DNA of 64,000 nucleotides from positions 16,765-80,764 of the forward strand of contig JAMFSJ010000045.1 of assembly GCA_026225255.1 (NCBI GenBank). Reading direction: 5' to 3'. Positions 53,800 to 63,504 of this stretch are shown here, piece by piece. The translations under genes were made by a program, and so were the position numbers. This DNA comes from Methylacidimicrobium fagopyrum (GTDB lineage Bacteria > Verrucomicrobiota > Verrucomicrobiia > Limisphaerales > UBA11358). The notes beneath the pieces are model-generated. The model was not told where the DNA came from and made no database searches. It was given only the letters and a program-made list of their open reading frames with translations. Each line of letters opens with the position of its first letter. Position 1 is the first letter of the stretch.

Positions 53800-55284
53800 T
53801 TACGGCAAATCCGTCGCGCCCATCAGATAGCGATCACATTCACGCGCCGCGCCGCGACCTTCGTTGAAGGCCCAGACGACTAAGCTTTGCCCACGACGAC
53901 AATCGCCGCACGCAAACACGCCTTTGAGGCTCGTGGTGTATTTCTCGAAATCTGCCTTCGCGTTACTGCGCGGATCGCGTTCGACACCGAGCGATTCGAG
54001 CAACGACTGTTCTGGCCCGAGGAAGCCCATCGCCAACAGCACGAGTTGCGCGGGTAAAACCTTTTCCGTGCCGGGAACCGGTTGCGGTCCGAACACACCC
54101 TTGTCGTTATTTTTCCAAGCCACGTCCACCACATGAACCGCTTTGACGTGACCATGGGCATCCGCTTCAAACTTAGTCGCCGTCTTGAGATACACGCGCG
54201 GGTCCGCACCGAATTTCGCGGCCGCTTCTTCCTGACCATAGTCGAGCTTGTAAGTCTTCGGCCATTCCGGCCACGGATTATTAGCCGCCCGTTCCAGTGG
54301 CGGTTGCGCCATGATCTCAAGTTGCACCAGCGACGTGCAACCATGCCGGATCGAAGTGCCAACGCAATCCGTTCCCGTGTCGCCGCCGCCGATGACCACC
54401 ACGTCTTTACCTTCCGCCGTGATGTAACCGCCATTTTGGTGCTCGTCCAAAATCGCTTTCGTGTTCGCCGTCAGAAAATCCATCGCGAAATGAATCCCTT
54501 TCAACGGACGACCTTCAATCGGCAGATCCCGCGGCTTCGTCGCGCCGGTCGCGAGAATGACCGCATCAAACTCTTTCAACAATTTATCGGTCGGATAATT
54601 CTTTCCGATCTCGGTATTGCAGACAAATTTCACGCCTTCTTTTTCCAACAACGCGAGACGGCGCAGCACGATTTCTTTTTTATCGAGCTTCATGTTGGGA
54701 ATGCCATACATGAGCAATCCGCCCGGACGATCCGCGCGTTCGAACACCGTGACTTCGTGGCCAGCTTTGTTTAACTGTGCCGCTGCGCTCAATCCCGCCG
54801 GACCCGATCCCACGATCGCCACTTTTTTGCCCGTGCGCTTGACCGGGGGTTCCGCTTTGACCCAACCATTTTCCCAACCGTGATCAATGATGCTGACTTC
54901 GATGTTCTTGATCGTGACCGGCGGATCGTTGATGCCCAGCACGCAGGAACCTTCGCACGGTGCGGGACAGACGCGACCCGTAAATTCCGGAAAATTATTC
55001 GTCTTATGCAGACGATCCAGCGCTTCGCGCCATAGACCGCGATAAACGAGATCGTTCCACTCCGGAATGAGATTGTGGATCGGGCAACCGCTCGCCATGC
55101 CGCTGACAATCTGGCCCGTGTGACAAAACGGAATGCCACAATCCATGCAGCGCGCGCCCTGTTGTTTCAGGTCGGCTTCTGGCAAATGATGATGAAACTC
55201 TTTCCAATCCGACACGCGCCCCAATGGCGAGCGGTCGGTTGGCAATTCACGTTTAAAATCCAAAAATCCGGTTGGTTTTCCCAA
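53800..55284 (-). CDS. gltD: glutamate synthase small subunit
   Basis: A 494-residue NADPH-dependent subunit that passes electrons to the large subunit for glutamate formation from glutamine and 2-oxoglutarate. The N-terminal Fe-S domain has [20 protein letters not shown] and [11 protein letters not shown]. The FAD site is [17 protein letters not shown] and the NADPH site is [16 protein letters not shown]; the final FAD motif is [18 protein letters not shown]. The start codon is TTG, preceded by AGGAG. That site lies within the last codons of the GxxExxY gene, whose stop is only 1 nt upstream, so the inserted gene is translationally linked with gltD. Confidence 0.96.
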   Translation of the reverse strand: MGKPTGFLDFKRELPTDRSPLGRVSDWKEFHHHLPEADLKQQGARCMDCGIPFCHTGQIVSGMASGCPIHNLIPEWNDLVYRGLWREALDRLHKTNNFPEFTGRVCPAPCEGSCVLGINDPPVTIKNIEVSIIDHGWENGWVKAEPPVKRTGKKVAIVGSGPAGLSAAAQLNKAGHEVTVFERADRPGGLLMYGIPNMKLDKKEIVLRRLALLEKEGVKFVCNTEIGKNYPTDKLLKEFDAVILATGATKPRDLPIEGRPLKGIHFAMDFLTANTKAILDEHQNGGYITAEGKDVVVIGGGDTGTDCVGTSIRHGCTSLVQLEIMAQPPLERAANNPWPEWPKTYKLDYGQEEAAAKFGADPRVYLKTATKFEADAHGHVKAVHVVDVAWKNNDKGVFGPQPVPGTEKVLPAQLVLLAMGFLGPEQSLLESLGVERDPRSNAKADFEKYTTSLKGVFACGDCRRGQSLVVWAFNEGRGAARECDRYLMGATDLP

Positions 55285-55285
55285 G

Positions 55286-55762
55286 TTAGACTCCTATTAG
55301 GTTAATGTTTTCTATTTTTTCTATCTTATCCGCAGATTTTTCTATCTTATCCGCAGATTGCGCTGATTCCCGCAGATTAAAGACCAGACGCTTATAATCT
55401 AAACTCGGCGCACCAAAATTGATCAATAAGGCACGATGCAAATTTGTCGCCTTTAACTCGTTGATCGTCTGAGCTTCATCCACTCCGGTCAATTGACTGA
55501 TCGCTTTCAATTCTACAATGACTTCTTCAAAACAAATAAAGTCGGCCCGATAACCGCACGCCAACGTTTCGCCTTTATATTTGATGGGCAAAACAACTTC
55601 CCGCCGATAAGGAATTTCACGCGCTGCTAATTCCAAAGCCAACGATTCCTGATAAACCGCTTCCAAAAAACCGTGACCTAATTGACGATGCACTTCCATC
55701 GCTGCTCCAATGATGCCATAAGTCTGCGGATCTTTGTTTGCCTTCTGAAAATCTGCGTTCAT
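55286..55762 (-). CDS. GxxExxY protein
   Basis: A 158-residue protein with the family motif Gly-x-x-Glu-x-x-Tyr in [13 protein letters not shown], followed by [29 protein letters not shown] and ALLINFGAP. The D-x(n)-ExK pattern (RADF ... VELK) resembles a PDDEXK nuclease core; nuclease activity is not proven for the family. ATG 55762 is used; further upstream codons would lie in the inverted repeat and overlap the end of gltB. The C-terminal tail ([15 protein letters not shown]) is encoded by a tandem repeat. The gene is placed between gltB and gltD and flanked by inverted repeats. Confidence 0.9.
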   Translation of the reverse strand: MNADFQKANKDPQTYGIIGAAMEVHRQLGHGFLEAVYQESLALELAAREIPYRREVVLPIKYKGETLACGYRADFICFEEVIVELKAISQLTGVDEAQTINELKATNLHRALLINFGAPSLDYKRLVFNLRESAQSADKIEKSADKIEKIENINLIGV

Positions 55763-55784
55763 CAGCGTAATCTGCGGATAAAAA
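55322..55784. mobile_element. inverted-repeat-flanked GxxExxY cassette
   Basis: The arm at 55748-55784 (containing ATCTGCGTTCATCAGCG) is the reverse complement, with few changes, of the arm at 55347-55380. The left arm is preceded by a partial tandem copy (55322-55346). The gltB stop codon begins at the base after the right arm. No transposase is present, so this would be a non-autonomous or otherwise mobilised unit. Target duplication was not identified. Confidence 0.45.
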
Positions 55785-58700
55785 TCAGTGCCCGCCCTTG
55801 ACGTTTTCCTCAAACGCCGCCATCACGGCTTCATCGCCCGTCAAACCTTGCTCTTGAACTTTCTTGAGCGACTTCAACACGCGCGCGTAATCTTGCGGCA
55901 TCACTTTGACGAACTTCGGCACAAAGTTTTTCCAGTCGGCGAGAATCTTCGCCGCCCGGTCGCTGTGCGTGAACGTCTGGTGACGCTGAATCAATTTCCA
56001 GACTTCTTCAATCTCGTCCGCATCGGCCAGTTTTTCGAGCGCCACCAATTCCATGTTGCAGCGCGACGCAAAATCGCCCGCTTCATCCAGGATGTAAGCC
56101 ACGCCACCGCTCATGCCCGCCGCGAAATTACGGCCGGTCTTGCCGAGCACAATGACGCGTCCGCCCGTCATGTATTCGCAACCGTGATCGCCAATGGCTT
56201 CCACGACCGCGCTCACGCCGGAGTTACGCACCGCGAACCGTTCGCCCGCCATGCCGCGCACAAAAATCTCGCCCGCCGTCGCGCCGTAAAGCGCCACGTT
56301 GCCGATGATGATATTGTCTTCCGCGACAAAGGTGGAACCCTTCGGCGGATACACGATCAGCTTGCCGCCGCTCATGCCTTTGCCGAAATAATCATTCGCA
56401 TCGCCTTCGAGTTCCAACGTCATGCCCTTCGGAATGAACGCCCCCAAGCTCTGACCCGCGCTGCCGTGAAATTTCAGATGCACCGTGTCCTCGGGCAACC
56501 CCGCCGGCCCGTGCGCCTTCGTGATCTCGCTGCCGACGATCGTGCCGACCACGCGGTTCACGTTGATGATCGGCAATTCCGCCGTCACCTTTTCGCCGCG
56601 TTTGATCGCCGGTTCGCAGATGGCCAGCAACTTCGTCACGTCCAACGATTTATCCAGGCCGTGATCCTGTTCGTGCTGCCGGAAACGTCCGACATCCGCG
56701 CCCATATCCGGACGATGCAGGATCGGCGAGATATCCACGCCGTGCGCCTTCCAATGTTCAATCGCTTTCCACGGCACCAACTTGTCCGTGCGACCCACCA
56801 TGTCCTCAAGTTTCCGGAAACCAAGCTTGGCCATGATCTCGCGCAATTCCGTCGCGATGAAGCGCATGAAATTGACGACATGATCCGGGTCACCGCTAAA
56901 ACGTTTCCGCAAACGTGGGTCTTGCGTGGCGACGCCGACCGGGCACGTGTTCAAATGACAAACGCGCATCATGATGCAACCCAGCACCACCAGCGGTGCG
57001 GTCGCGAAACCAAATTCTTCCGCGCCGAGCAACGCAGCGACCGCCACGTCCCGACCGGTCTTCAATTGGCCGTCCGCTTCGACATAAATACGGCTACGCA
57101 GATTGTTCAACACAAGCGTCTGGTGCGCCTCGGCCAAACCGAGTTCCCACGGACCGCCCGCATGTTTGATGGACGACAACGGCGAGGCACCCGTGCCACC
57201 GTCGTGACCCGAGATCAAGACGACGTCCGCGTGCGCTTTCGCCACGCCGGCCGCGACCGTGCCCACGCCGACTTCCGCCACGAGCTTGACGCTGATGCGC
57301 GCTTCGCGGTTGGAATTCTTCAAGTCATGGATCAACTCCGCCAAATCTTCGATGGAGTAAATGTCATGATGCGGTGGCGGTGAAATCAAACCGACGCCGG
57401 CGGTGGTGCCGCGGGTCTTGGCGATCTCGGGAAACACTTTCTTGCCGGGCAATTCGCCGCCTTCACCGGGCTTCGCACCCTGCGCCATCTTGATCTGCAA
57501 TTCCTTCGCGTTGACGAGGTAATGGCTCGTGACGCCGAACCGTCCGCTCGCCACTTGCTTGATGGCCGAATTCTTCGAATCGCCCCGCGCATTCGTCCAC
57601 GTGAAACGTTCCGGCGCTTCGCCGCCTTCGCCCGTGTTGCTGCGGCCGCCGAGACGATTCATCGCAATGGCCAACGCTTCATGCGCTTCCTTCGAGATCG
57701 AACCGTAGCTCATCGCGCCCGTCTTGAAACGTTTCACGAGGCTCTCCACCGATTCCACTTCTTCAATCGGCAAAGGCTGTTCGATAAATTTGAAATCCAA
57801 CAGCCCGCGCAACGTGCAGAGATGCTTCGCCTGGTTATTGATCAACTCCGCGTATTCGCGATAAATCTTTTCGCTGCCGAGCCGGCACGCCATCTGCAAT
57901 TTATGGATCGTCTGCGGATTGAACAAATGATGTTCGCCGCCGTCGCGCCATTGATATTGGCCGCCCGCGTCGAGTTCGTTGTTGACCTCGGCCTTCGGAA
58001 ACGCACGGCCATGACGCGCGAGCGCTTCTTCCGTGATCGTGTCCAAACCGATGCCTTGAATCCGCGACGGCGTCCAAGTGAAATATTTATTCACGACCTC
58101 GGTATTCACGCCGACCGCTTCAAAAATCTGCGCGCCGTGATAACTTTGGATCGTCGAAATACCCATCTTGGCCATCGTTTTCACGACGCCTTTGACGGAC
58201 GCTTTGATGAAGTTTTTGATCGCCGTTTTGTGGTCCGTGTTCGGCAATAATTTCTCGCGGATCAAATCATCCAGCGATTCGTAAGCGAGATACGGATTGA
58301 TGGCCGTTGCGCCATAGCCGATCAACACCGCGAAATGATGCACCTCGCGCGGTTCACCGGATTCCAAGATCAAACCAATCTTGGTGCGTGTGCCGCTCCG
58401 GATCAAATGATGATGCAAACCCGCGACCGCGAGCAACGCCGGGATCGGCGCCAACGTCGCACTGACGCCGCGATCCGACAAAATGATGATGTTCGCCCCA
58501 TCCGCAATGGCTTTGTCCGCCGCTTGGAAAACGACTTCGAGCGCGTGTTCCAAACCTTTCGCCCCGTCCGCGGCCTTGAACAAAATCGGCAGCGTCACGC
58601 AGCTGAAACCCGGACGGTTGATGTGCCGCAACTTTTCCAATTCCTCATCCGTCAGGATCGGATAATGCATCTTCACGAGCCGCGCACTTTCCGGCGTCGG

Positions 58701-60416
58701 TTCGAGCAGATTACCTTCACCACCCACCATGTTATCGGTGGACGTGATAATTTCTTCGCGGATCGGATCAATCGGCGGGTTGGTCACCTGCGCGAACAAT
58801 TGCTTGAAGTAATTATAAAGCAATTGCGGCTTGTGCGACAACACCGCGAGCGGCGTGTCCGTGCCCATCGAGCCCAACGGCTGGATGCCATCGCGACCCA
58901 TCGGGCCGACAATGAAACGCAGGTCTTCAAACGTGTAACCAAACGCCTGTTGCCGTTGCAGAATCGTCTTCGGTTCCGGCGGATGCGTGTGCGGCGGCTG
59001 CGGCAAATCTTTCAGCAGGATATGATTATCATCCAACCATTTGCGATAAGGCTGCGCGCTCGCATATTTCCGCTTGAGCTCTTCATCCGCAATGATGCGG
59101 CCTTCTTCCAAGCTCACCAAAAACATCTTGCCCGGTTGCAAACGGCCCTTCACGGCGATGCGTTCCGGCTCAATCTGCAAGACCCCCGCTTCCGACGCCA
59201 TGATCACTACGTCATCTTTCGTGACGTAATAACGCGACGGCCGCAGACCATTACGATCCAAGCAGGCGCCGATAAATTTTCCGTCCGTGAACGCCATCGA
59301 AGCCGGGCCATCCCACGGCTCCATCAAGCACGAATGAAATTCGTAGAACGCCCGGCGTTCCGCGTCCATGCTCTCGTGATTTTCCCACGGCTCGGGAATC
59401 ATCATCATCATTGCGTGCGGCAATTCGCGGCCCGCCAACGTCAACAATTCCACGCAATTATCAAACTGCGCCGAATCGCTGCCGTCCGTATTGATGACCG
59501 GCAGGATCTTCTTGAGATCGTCGCCGAAAATTTCGCTGGTGAACAACGCCTGCCGCGCCTTCATCCAATTCACATTGCCGCGCAACGTATTGATTTCGCC
59601 ATTGTGCGCAATGCAACGGTTCGGATGCGCGCGATCCCAGCTCGGGAACGTGTTCGTCGAGAAACGGGAATGCACCAACGCCAGCGCCGTCGTGACCGCC
59701 GGGTTCCGCAAGTCGTCGTAATATTTCTCAACCTGCTCGGACATCAACATGCCCTTGTAAGTCAGCGTGCGTGCCGAAAGACTCGACACGTAAAACCATT
59801 TTCCGCCCGCGATCTTGCCCGCGTAACGGATGCGCTGTTCCGCCACTTTGCGGATGATGTAAAGTTTGCGTTCGAACGCCGCTTCATCTTTGAGCGCGAC
59901 ATTGCGCGCGACAAAAACCTGCGCCATGAACGGTTCCGCGGCGACCGCCGTCTTGCCGAGCGAAGAATTATCCACCGGCACATCGCGCCAGCCGAGCAAC
60001 GTCTGCCCTTCTTCGGCGATGATCTTGACGACCTCGCTTTTGACGAGTTCGCGTTCCGCGGGATCACGCGGCAAAAACATTTGGCCCACGCCGTAATGAC
60101 CGATGGCGGGGAGTTTAAAACCGAGGCGGGTCGCTTCGGTCACGAAGAAATCATGCGGCACTTGGATGAGGATACCCGCTCCGTCGCCGGTGTTCGGTTC
60201 GCAACCTACCGCCCCACGATGGTCAAGATTTACTAAAATCTGCAGGGCGTCACTCACCAATTTGTGGGATTGCTTACCCTTCATGTTCACGACAAATCCG
60301 AGGCCGCAAGCGTCATGTTCGAACTGCGGATCGTAAAGGCCTTGTTTCGGCGGCGTGGAAAGTTGTGGTTCCGCGTGCCGTTCGTCATTCATTTCTGTAA
60401 TCAAGTTATTGGTCAT
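55785..60416 (-). CDS. gltB: glutamate synthase large subunit
   Basis: A 1543-residue enzyme. The N-terminal glutaminase domain has its catalytic Cys in [15 protein letters not shown]. The central and FMN-binding synthase domains follow; [11 protein letters not shown] and RSNTGEGG mark the FMN region. The 3Fe-4S cysteines are in [16 protein letters not shown], and the C-terminal beta-helix (GXGXG) domain contains [14 protein letters not shown] and [16 protein letters not shown] 60416 is used; a TTG nine bases upstream and an ATG at 60389 are alternatives. The gltD gene lies downstream, but a GxxExxY cassette sits between them. Length is as expected for bacterial gltB. Confidence 0.97.
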   Translation of the reverse strand: MTNNLITEMNDERHAEPQLSTPPKQGLYDPQFEHDACGLGFVVNMKGKQSHKLVSDALQILVNLDHRGAVGCEPNTGDGAGILIQVPHDFFVTEATRLGFKLPAIGHYGVGQMFLPRDPAERELVKSEVVKIIAEEGQTLLGWRDVPVDNSSLGKTAVAAEPFMAQVFVARNVALKDEAAFERKLYIIRKVAEQRIRYAGKIAGGKWFYVSSLSARTLTYKGMLMSEQVEKYYDDLRNPAVTTALALVHSRFSTNTFPSWDRAHPNRCIAHNGEINTLRGNVNWMKARQALFTSEIFGDDLKKILPVINTDGSDSAQFDNCVELLTLAGRELPHAMMMMIPEPWENHESMDAERRAFYEFHSCLMEPWDGPASMAFTDGKFIGACLDRNGLRPSRYYVTKDDVVIMASEAGVLQIEPERIAVKGRLQPGKMFLVSLEEGRIIADEELKRKYASAQPYRKWLDDNHILLKDLPQPPHTHPPEPKTILQRQQAFGYTFEDLRFIVGPMGRDGIQPLGSMGTDTPLAVLSHKPQLLYNYFKQLFAQVTNPPIDPIREEIITSTDNMVGGEGNLLEPTPESARLVKMHYPILTDEELEKLRHINRPGFSCVTLPILFKAADGAKGLEHALEVVFQAADKAIADGANIIILSDRGVSATLAPIPALLAVAGLHHHLIRSGTRTKIGLILESGEPREVHHFAVLIGYGATAINPYLAYESLDDLIREKLLPNTDHKTAIKNFIKASVKGVVKTMAKMGISTIQSYHGAQIFEAVGVNTEVVNKYFTWTPSRIQGIGLDTITEEALARHGRAFPKAEVNNELDAGGQYQWRDGGEHHLFNPQTIHKLQMACRLGSEKIYREYAELINNQAKHLCTLRGLLDFKFIEQPLPIEEVESVESLVKRFKTGAMSYGSISKEAHEALAIAMNRLGGRSNTGEGGEAPERFTWTNARGDSKNSAIKQVASGRFGVTSHYLVNAKELQIKMAQGAKPGEGGELPGKKVFPEIAKTRGTTAGVGLISPPPHHDIYSIEDLAELIHDLKNSNREARISVKLVAEVGVGTVAAGVAKAHADVVLISGHDGGTGASPLSSIKHAGGPWELGLAEAHQTLVLNNLRSRIYVEADGQLKTGRDVAVAALLGAEEFGFATAPLVVLGCIMMRVCHLNTCPVGVATQDPRLRKRFSGDPDHVVNFMRFIATELREIMAKLGFRKLEDMVGRTDKLVPWKAIEHWKAHGVDISPILHRPDMGADVGRFRQHEQDHGLDKSLDVTKLLAICEPAIKRGEKVTAELPIINVNRVVGTIVGSEITKAHGPAGLPEDTVHLKFHGSAGQSLGAFIPKGMTLELEGDANDYFGKGMSGGKLIVYPPKGSTFVAEDNIIIGNVALYGATAGEIFVRGMAGERFAVRNSGVSAVVEAIGDHGCEYMTGGRVIVLGKTGRNFAAGMSGGVAYILDEAGDFASRCNMELVALEKLADADEIEEVWKLIQRHQTFTHSDRAAKILADWKNFVPKFVKVMPQDYARVLKSLKKVQEQGLTGDEAVMAAFEENVKGGH

Positions 60417-60512
60417 CGTGGGCAAATAAGCCTGCGTTTTCTTATTTTTTACTTAAATGACACCGCTGCGCAATAATTGTTTTTAAGAATTGACAGAATT
60501 CTTCCGGTTTCA

Positions 60513-60707
60513 TCAAAAAAAGGACGCATGACGGCCAGCAAGTGGAGTAAAAACCGAATCAAGTTTTCCAATTTTAAGATCCTCCCGAACGCGCGACGTG
60601 AGCGGCAACCACCCCGAAGCATTCACCGCCCAAGTTATCCGCTCCTCCCTCCACCCCTCACGAATCAAGCCGATCACGAGGTTTGACTCCGCAAGTTGCT
60701 CAGCCAC
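60513..60707 (-). CDS. small hypothetical ORF
   Basis: A 64-residue frame beginning with GTG (AEQLAESNLVIGLIREGWRE). The start overlaps the stop of the preceding small ORF (GTGGCTGA), which suggests translational coupling, but no family was recognised and codon evidence is weak. The C-terminal part is basic and has no clear fold. It lies in the upstream region of gltB, same strand. Confidence 0.35.
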   Translation of the reverse strand: MAEQLAESNLVIGLIREGWREERITWAVNASGWLPLTSRVREDLKIGKLDSVFTPLAGRHASFF

Positions 60708-60888
60708 CGGGTTTTACCTCGCGGCCAATGATAAAAATAACGAGCCCCACTGCAACGACCCCAACCGGAAACCAAACGAGCCGAAAGATAAAGCGCCAGA
60801 CAACCTCCTCGCCCTGATCCGCCGCCAACCAAACCACCCTCGAACCCAAGTCAAATGAACTTCTGAATGAAATCTCTACCAAAGTCAT
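60700..60888 (-). CDS. small hypothetical membrane ORF
   Basis: A 62-residue frame from the ATG at 60888, just outside a large inverted repeat. It has one hydrophobic segment (LVWFPVGVVAVGLVIFII) preceded by an amphipathic helix (SSFDLGSRVVWLAADQGEE). A longer frame extends into the repeat (60975) but that part is repeat-coded (GGHRPPLQ). It may be a fragment of a larger gene cut by the repeat. Confidence 0.4.
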   Translation of the reverse strand: MTLVEISFRSSFDLGSRVVWLAADQGEEVVWRFIFRLVWFPVGVVAVGLVIFIIGREVKPGG

Positions 60889-60894
60889 TTCAAC

Positions 60895-60990
60895 TTGTAG
60901 CGGCGGTCTGTGACCGCCGGGTTTTCCAGTAATCTCATCGCCAATGGTGGTGACTTCATCGCCCACGGCGGTCACAGACCGCCGCTACAA
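60895..60990. repeat. 96-bp element with perfect 25-bp inverted repeats
   Basis: The arms at 60895-60919 and 60966-60990 are exact reverse complements. Each arm contains the self-complementary CGGCGGTCTGTGACCGCCG. The 46-bp core has two TCATCGCC copies. The form is that of a miniature inverted-repeat element. Confidence 0.85.
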
Positions 60991-61062
60991 TCCTTTTGCC
61001 GAGATTTCTTGAATGGGTTTCGCCCCCACCCTGCCCGCCGCTGAGCCGAGTTCCACCCTGAC

Positions 61063-61677
61063 TCACATCGCCATATGGCTGACGGGATCGCTCCAATTAG
61101 AGTAATCCAGACTGCCGCCGACTGCGCGCACTTGCACCGTGTAAACCGTTCCCGGAACCAAGCCTTGAATCGCCATATTACGCGTGCTGGGAAAAGTCCC
61201 CGCCGCTTGCCACGGATTAAGACCGCTCTGAGTCTGCGCTTCATACGAATGGGCATTCGTCACGGGCGTGACTTTGAGCAATAACTGCGTGCTCATCTGG
61301 TTAAGGATTTCCAGGATGGCCGGTTTGTCCAGCGGCGATTGCGTTCTGTTGATGCTAATAGCTTCAAAGCCCGAGGATAACAACGTCGCCAGATCATTCT
61401 TACACGCTCCCTGCACATAGTTCGCTTCCAGCCGCATCAAATTCAACACAACCGTCCGGGAATTATTCTTCGCCGCCGTTGCCGACGGCCCACCCTGCAC
61501 CATCGCGGTCTGATCCAACTGAAATTGACTTAGCGCCGCTCTCATATCTGTCGTGCTGACCGCCGGTGAGGGATAAGCCGGATTGTTACTCAAACCAGAA
61601 ATCACTCCGTCGACAAAATCATTGAGCTCCGTATCTGGCAATTTAGTAAATGCGAGCGAAACATGATAGATAGGCAT
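61063..61677 (-). CDS. fibronectin type III-like domain protein
   Basis: A 204-residue protein without signal peptide (starts MPIYHVSLAFTKLPDTELND). The first 115 residues are helical (FVDGVISGLSNNPAYPSP; ALSQFQLDQTAMVQ), unlike known enzymes. The last 75 residues form an FN3-like sandwich (ALLKVTPVTNAHSYEAQTQ-like strand; LVPGTVYTVQVRAVGGSLDYSNWSDPVSH). Such proteins occur in several verrucomicrobial genomes; function is unknown. A possible promoter lies about 80 bp upstream. Confidence 0.75.
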   Translation of the reverse strand: MPIYHVSLAFTKLPDTELNDFVDGVISGLSNNPAYPSPAVSTTDMRAALSQFQLDQTAMVQGGPSATAAKNNSRTVVLNLMRLEANYVQGACKNDLATLLSSGFEAISINRTQSPLDKPAILEILNQMSTQLLLKVTPVTNAHSYEAQTQSGLNPWQAAGTFPSTRNMAIQGLVPGTVYTVQVRAVGGSLDYSNWSDPVSHMAM

Positions 61678-61982
61678 AATAGTTTTGATGGGTAAGTGGT
61701 GAATGTTTTTTCAAACACGCGACCACGTTTACTATCACTGAATGGGGACGTAGTTAAGACTAACATTTATGCCAAAAGAGTCAATCAATTTATTAATACT
61801 AATTGATATAAAAATAAGCTCGGCTTAACATGCTAACAATCAATCCCTTGTGACTTTTCAACCACGCCGAAACTCAACGCCTCCGCAAATTTAATTTACC
61901 GAAATGCGACTTATCCGCTGGGAAAAAGCGCGCGCGCTGACGTTTACGCAAATTGGCCTTGCCCCAATTTGGTGGCGGCTGA
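61678..61982. other. gene-free stretch between FN3 gene and receiver remnant
   Basis: AT-rich near the FN3 start, with one possible minus-strand promoter. The right half (61930-61982) contains the dyad AAATTGG/CCAATTT around 61949-61971. No ORF or RNA gene was recognised. Confidence 0.5.
61757..61784 (-). promoter_or_regulatory. possible promoter of FN3 gene
   Basis: On the minus strand TTGACT (61784-61779), 16-bp spacer, TAGTCT (61762-61757). The -10 box is weak. Confidence 0.35.
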
Positions 61983-62363
61983 ATCGGTTTTCAGGTTGTT
62001 GTCCCTGCCAACGGTCAGGAAGCCTTACGAGTGGTGAGAGACCATAAAGGTTCGACCATTCAATTAGTGATCACCGATATCATTATGCCGTTGATGGGTG
62101 GCGATGTGATGGCGGAATGGCTGAAAATAGCTCATCCAAATATTAAGGTTCTTTTCTCTTCGGGTTATGCCGATGACGCCATCACCAACCGCATGATTAT
62201 TGATCAGGGATTTGCCTTCCTGCCAAAACCATATGCGGCGGCAATGCTGGTTCGCAAGGTGCGCGGAATATTGGACAATGTGACGGACACCGCTTTATTT
62301 AAAAAACAAAGTGAGAGGGTCACACAAAACCGGACGGAAGCGGTGGAACTGGGAATCGCTTGA
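61983..62363 (+). pseudogene. truncated receiver domain (hybrid kinase remnant)
   Basis: The frame encodes the receiver domain from the second strand onward: GFQVVVPANGQEALRVVRDH, phospho-acceptor region LVITDIIMPLMGGDVMAE, VLFSSGYADD and FLPKPYAAAMLVRKVR. The first strand with the acidic pair is missing, and a TGA precedes the preserved part in frame (61980). The GYADDAI and FLPKP forms are typical of receivers at the C-terminus of hybrid kinases. No start codon with a binding site allows a complete domain (a GTG at 62031 would give 110 residues). Probably the leftover end of a deleted hybrid kinase gene. Confidence 0.65.
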
Positions 62364-62463
62364 TTTGGTTTGGGGCGTCATTGGGTAGTTACGATTAACG
62401 TCGACAACGCGGCAAGGATTATTCTTTTCCGAATGAAAGCATTGTTGGAGCGGGCGGGGAAAT

Positions 62464-62495
62464 CACCGCGGAGACGCGGAGACGCAGAGACACGG
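62464..62495. repeat. octanucleotide tract (CGCGGAGA type)
   Basis: Two units of CGCGGAGA, then CGCAGAGA and CACGG. This is the half-site form of the octad hairpins seen at 10072 and 52713. Confidence 0.65.
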
Positions 62496-62529
62496 TGATA
62501 ACGACCACTGCTACAACACCTTGGACGAG

Positions 62530-62572
62530 GATTACTTTAAAGTAATCGCGCTGGAGCGCCGAGCATTGCTCG
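62530..62572. repeat. two perfect palindromes
   Basis: GATTACTTTAAAGTAATC (62530-62547) and CGAGCATTGCTCG (62560-62572) upstream of the GH16 gene. They may be operators or part of a repeat element. Confidence 0.6.
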
Positions 62573-62672
62573 GGTTGGAGAGCGCAACGTTAACGAGGAG
62601 CCGAGCCATGCCCCGCGCGCCGATGAACTTGCGGTAATCTTCCGGCTCATTTAACGTCTGTTCCCTCGACGT

Positions 62673-63497
62673 ATGAATATTAAAAGCATCTTTGTAGCCG
62701 CCTTACTCGCGACTTCGTTTTTTACCGCGCACGCCCAGAGCACTAATGATTGGAAATTGGTGTGGTCGGATGAATTCAATGTCGACGGCGCACCCAATCC
62801 GGCGAATTGGGATTATGAACGCGGTTTTGTGCGCAACGAAGAACTGCAATGGTATCAGCCGGAGAATGCGATCTGCACCAACGGGTTGCTCGTGATCGAG
62901 GGGCGACCAGAACATAAGCGCAATCCGGATTACGTGGCGGGCAGCAAGGATTGGCGGAAGAATCGCGAATGGATTGATTATACCTCGTCCAGTCTGATCA
63001 CGCTCAAACAGCACGAGTTCACCTACGGCAAATTTGAGATGCGCGCGCGCATTGATACGCAGCTCGGCAGCTGGCCGGCGTTCTGGACGCTCGGGGCCGA
63101 TCGCGAACAAGTCCGCTGGCCGGCGTGCGGCGAGATCGACATCATGGAATTCTATACACACCGCGTCCTGGCGAACTTCGGTTGTCTGATGGATGGCAAG
63201 ATGAAATGGAGCGCGATCAAAAAGCCCGTCGCCGAACTCGGCGGCGATGCGTGGTCCAAAGCCTTTCACATCTGGACGATGGAATGGGACGCCAAGAAGA
63301 TTGATCTATTCCTCGACGGCAAATTGATGAACTCGCTCGTCCTCGCCGACTTGGATAAAAATCATACCGGCGATCCGTTTCACAAACCGCTCTATTTAAT
63401 TTTGAATCAAGCCGTCGGTGCGACCGGTGGCGATGTGACGAATACTAAGTTTCCCATTCGCTTCGAGGTCGATTGGGTGAGGGCGTATCAGCGGTAA
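62673..63497 (+). CDS. glycoside hydrolase family 16 (laminarinase/beta-glucanase-like)
   Basis: A 274-residue secreted enzyme with signal peptide (KSIFVAALLATSFFTAHA). The jelly-roll GH16 fold is shown by WSDEFNVDGAPNPANWDYE, YTSSSLITLKQHEFTYGKFE and the catalytic motif GEIDIMEF, with nucleophile Glu154 and acid/base Glu159. The C-terminal strand is FEVDWVRAYQR. GH16 members of this form cleave beta-1,3 or mixed-linkage glucans; exact specificity cannot be read. It is followed directly by a 168-bp tandem repeat array. Together with the two GH2 enzymes it points to polysaccharide degradation. Confidence 0.93.
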   Translation: MNIKSIFVAALLATSFFTAHAQSTNDWKLVWSDEFNVDGAPNPANWDYERGFVRNEELQWYQPENAICTNGLLVIEGRPEHKRNPDYVAGSKDWRKNREWIDYTSSSLITLKQHEFTYGKFEMRARIDTQLGSWPAFWTLGADREQVRWPACGEIDIMEFYTHRVLANFGCLMDGKMKWSAIKKPVAELGGDAWSKAFHIWTMEWDAKKIDLFLDGKLMNSLVLADLDKNHTGDPFHKPLYLILNQAVGATGGDVTNTKFPIRFEVDWVRAYQR

Positions 63498-63504
63498 TGC
63501 TTTT

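Larger units (their letters stand above)
62364..62672. other. gene-free, repeat-rich stretch before GH16 gene
   Basis: Holds an octad tract (62464-62495) and two perfect palindromes (62530-62572). No ORF or terminator was recognised. Confidence 0.6.

Noticed and set aside
57522..60236. Long plus-strand ORFs opposite gltB (up to 633 residues)
   Set aside because: They are Arg/His-rich antisense shadows of a well-supported gltB.
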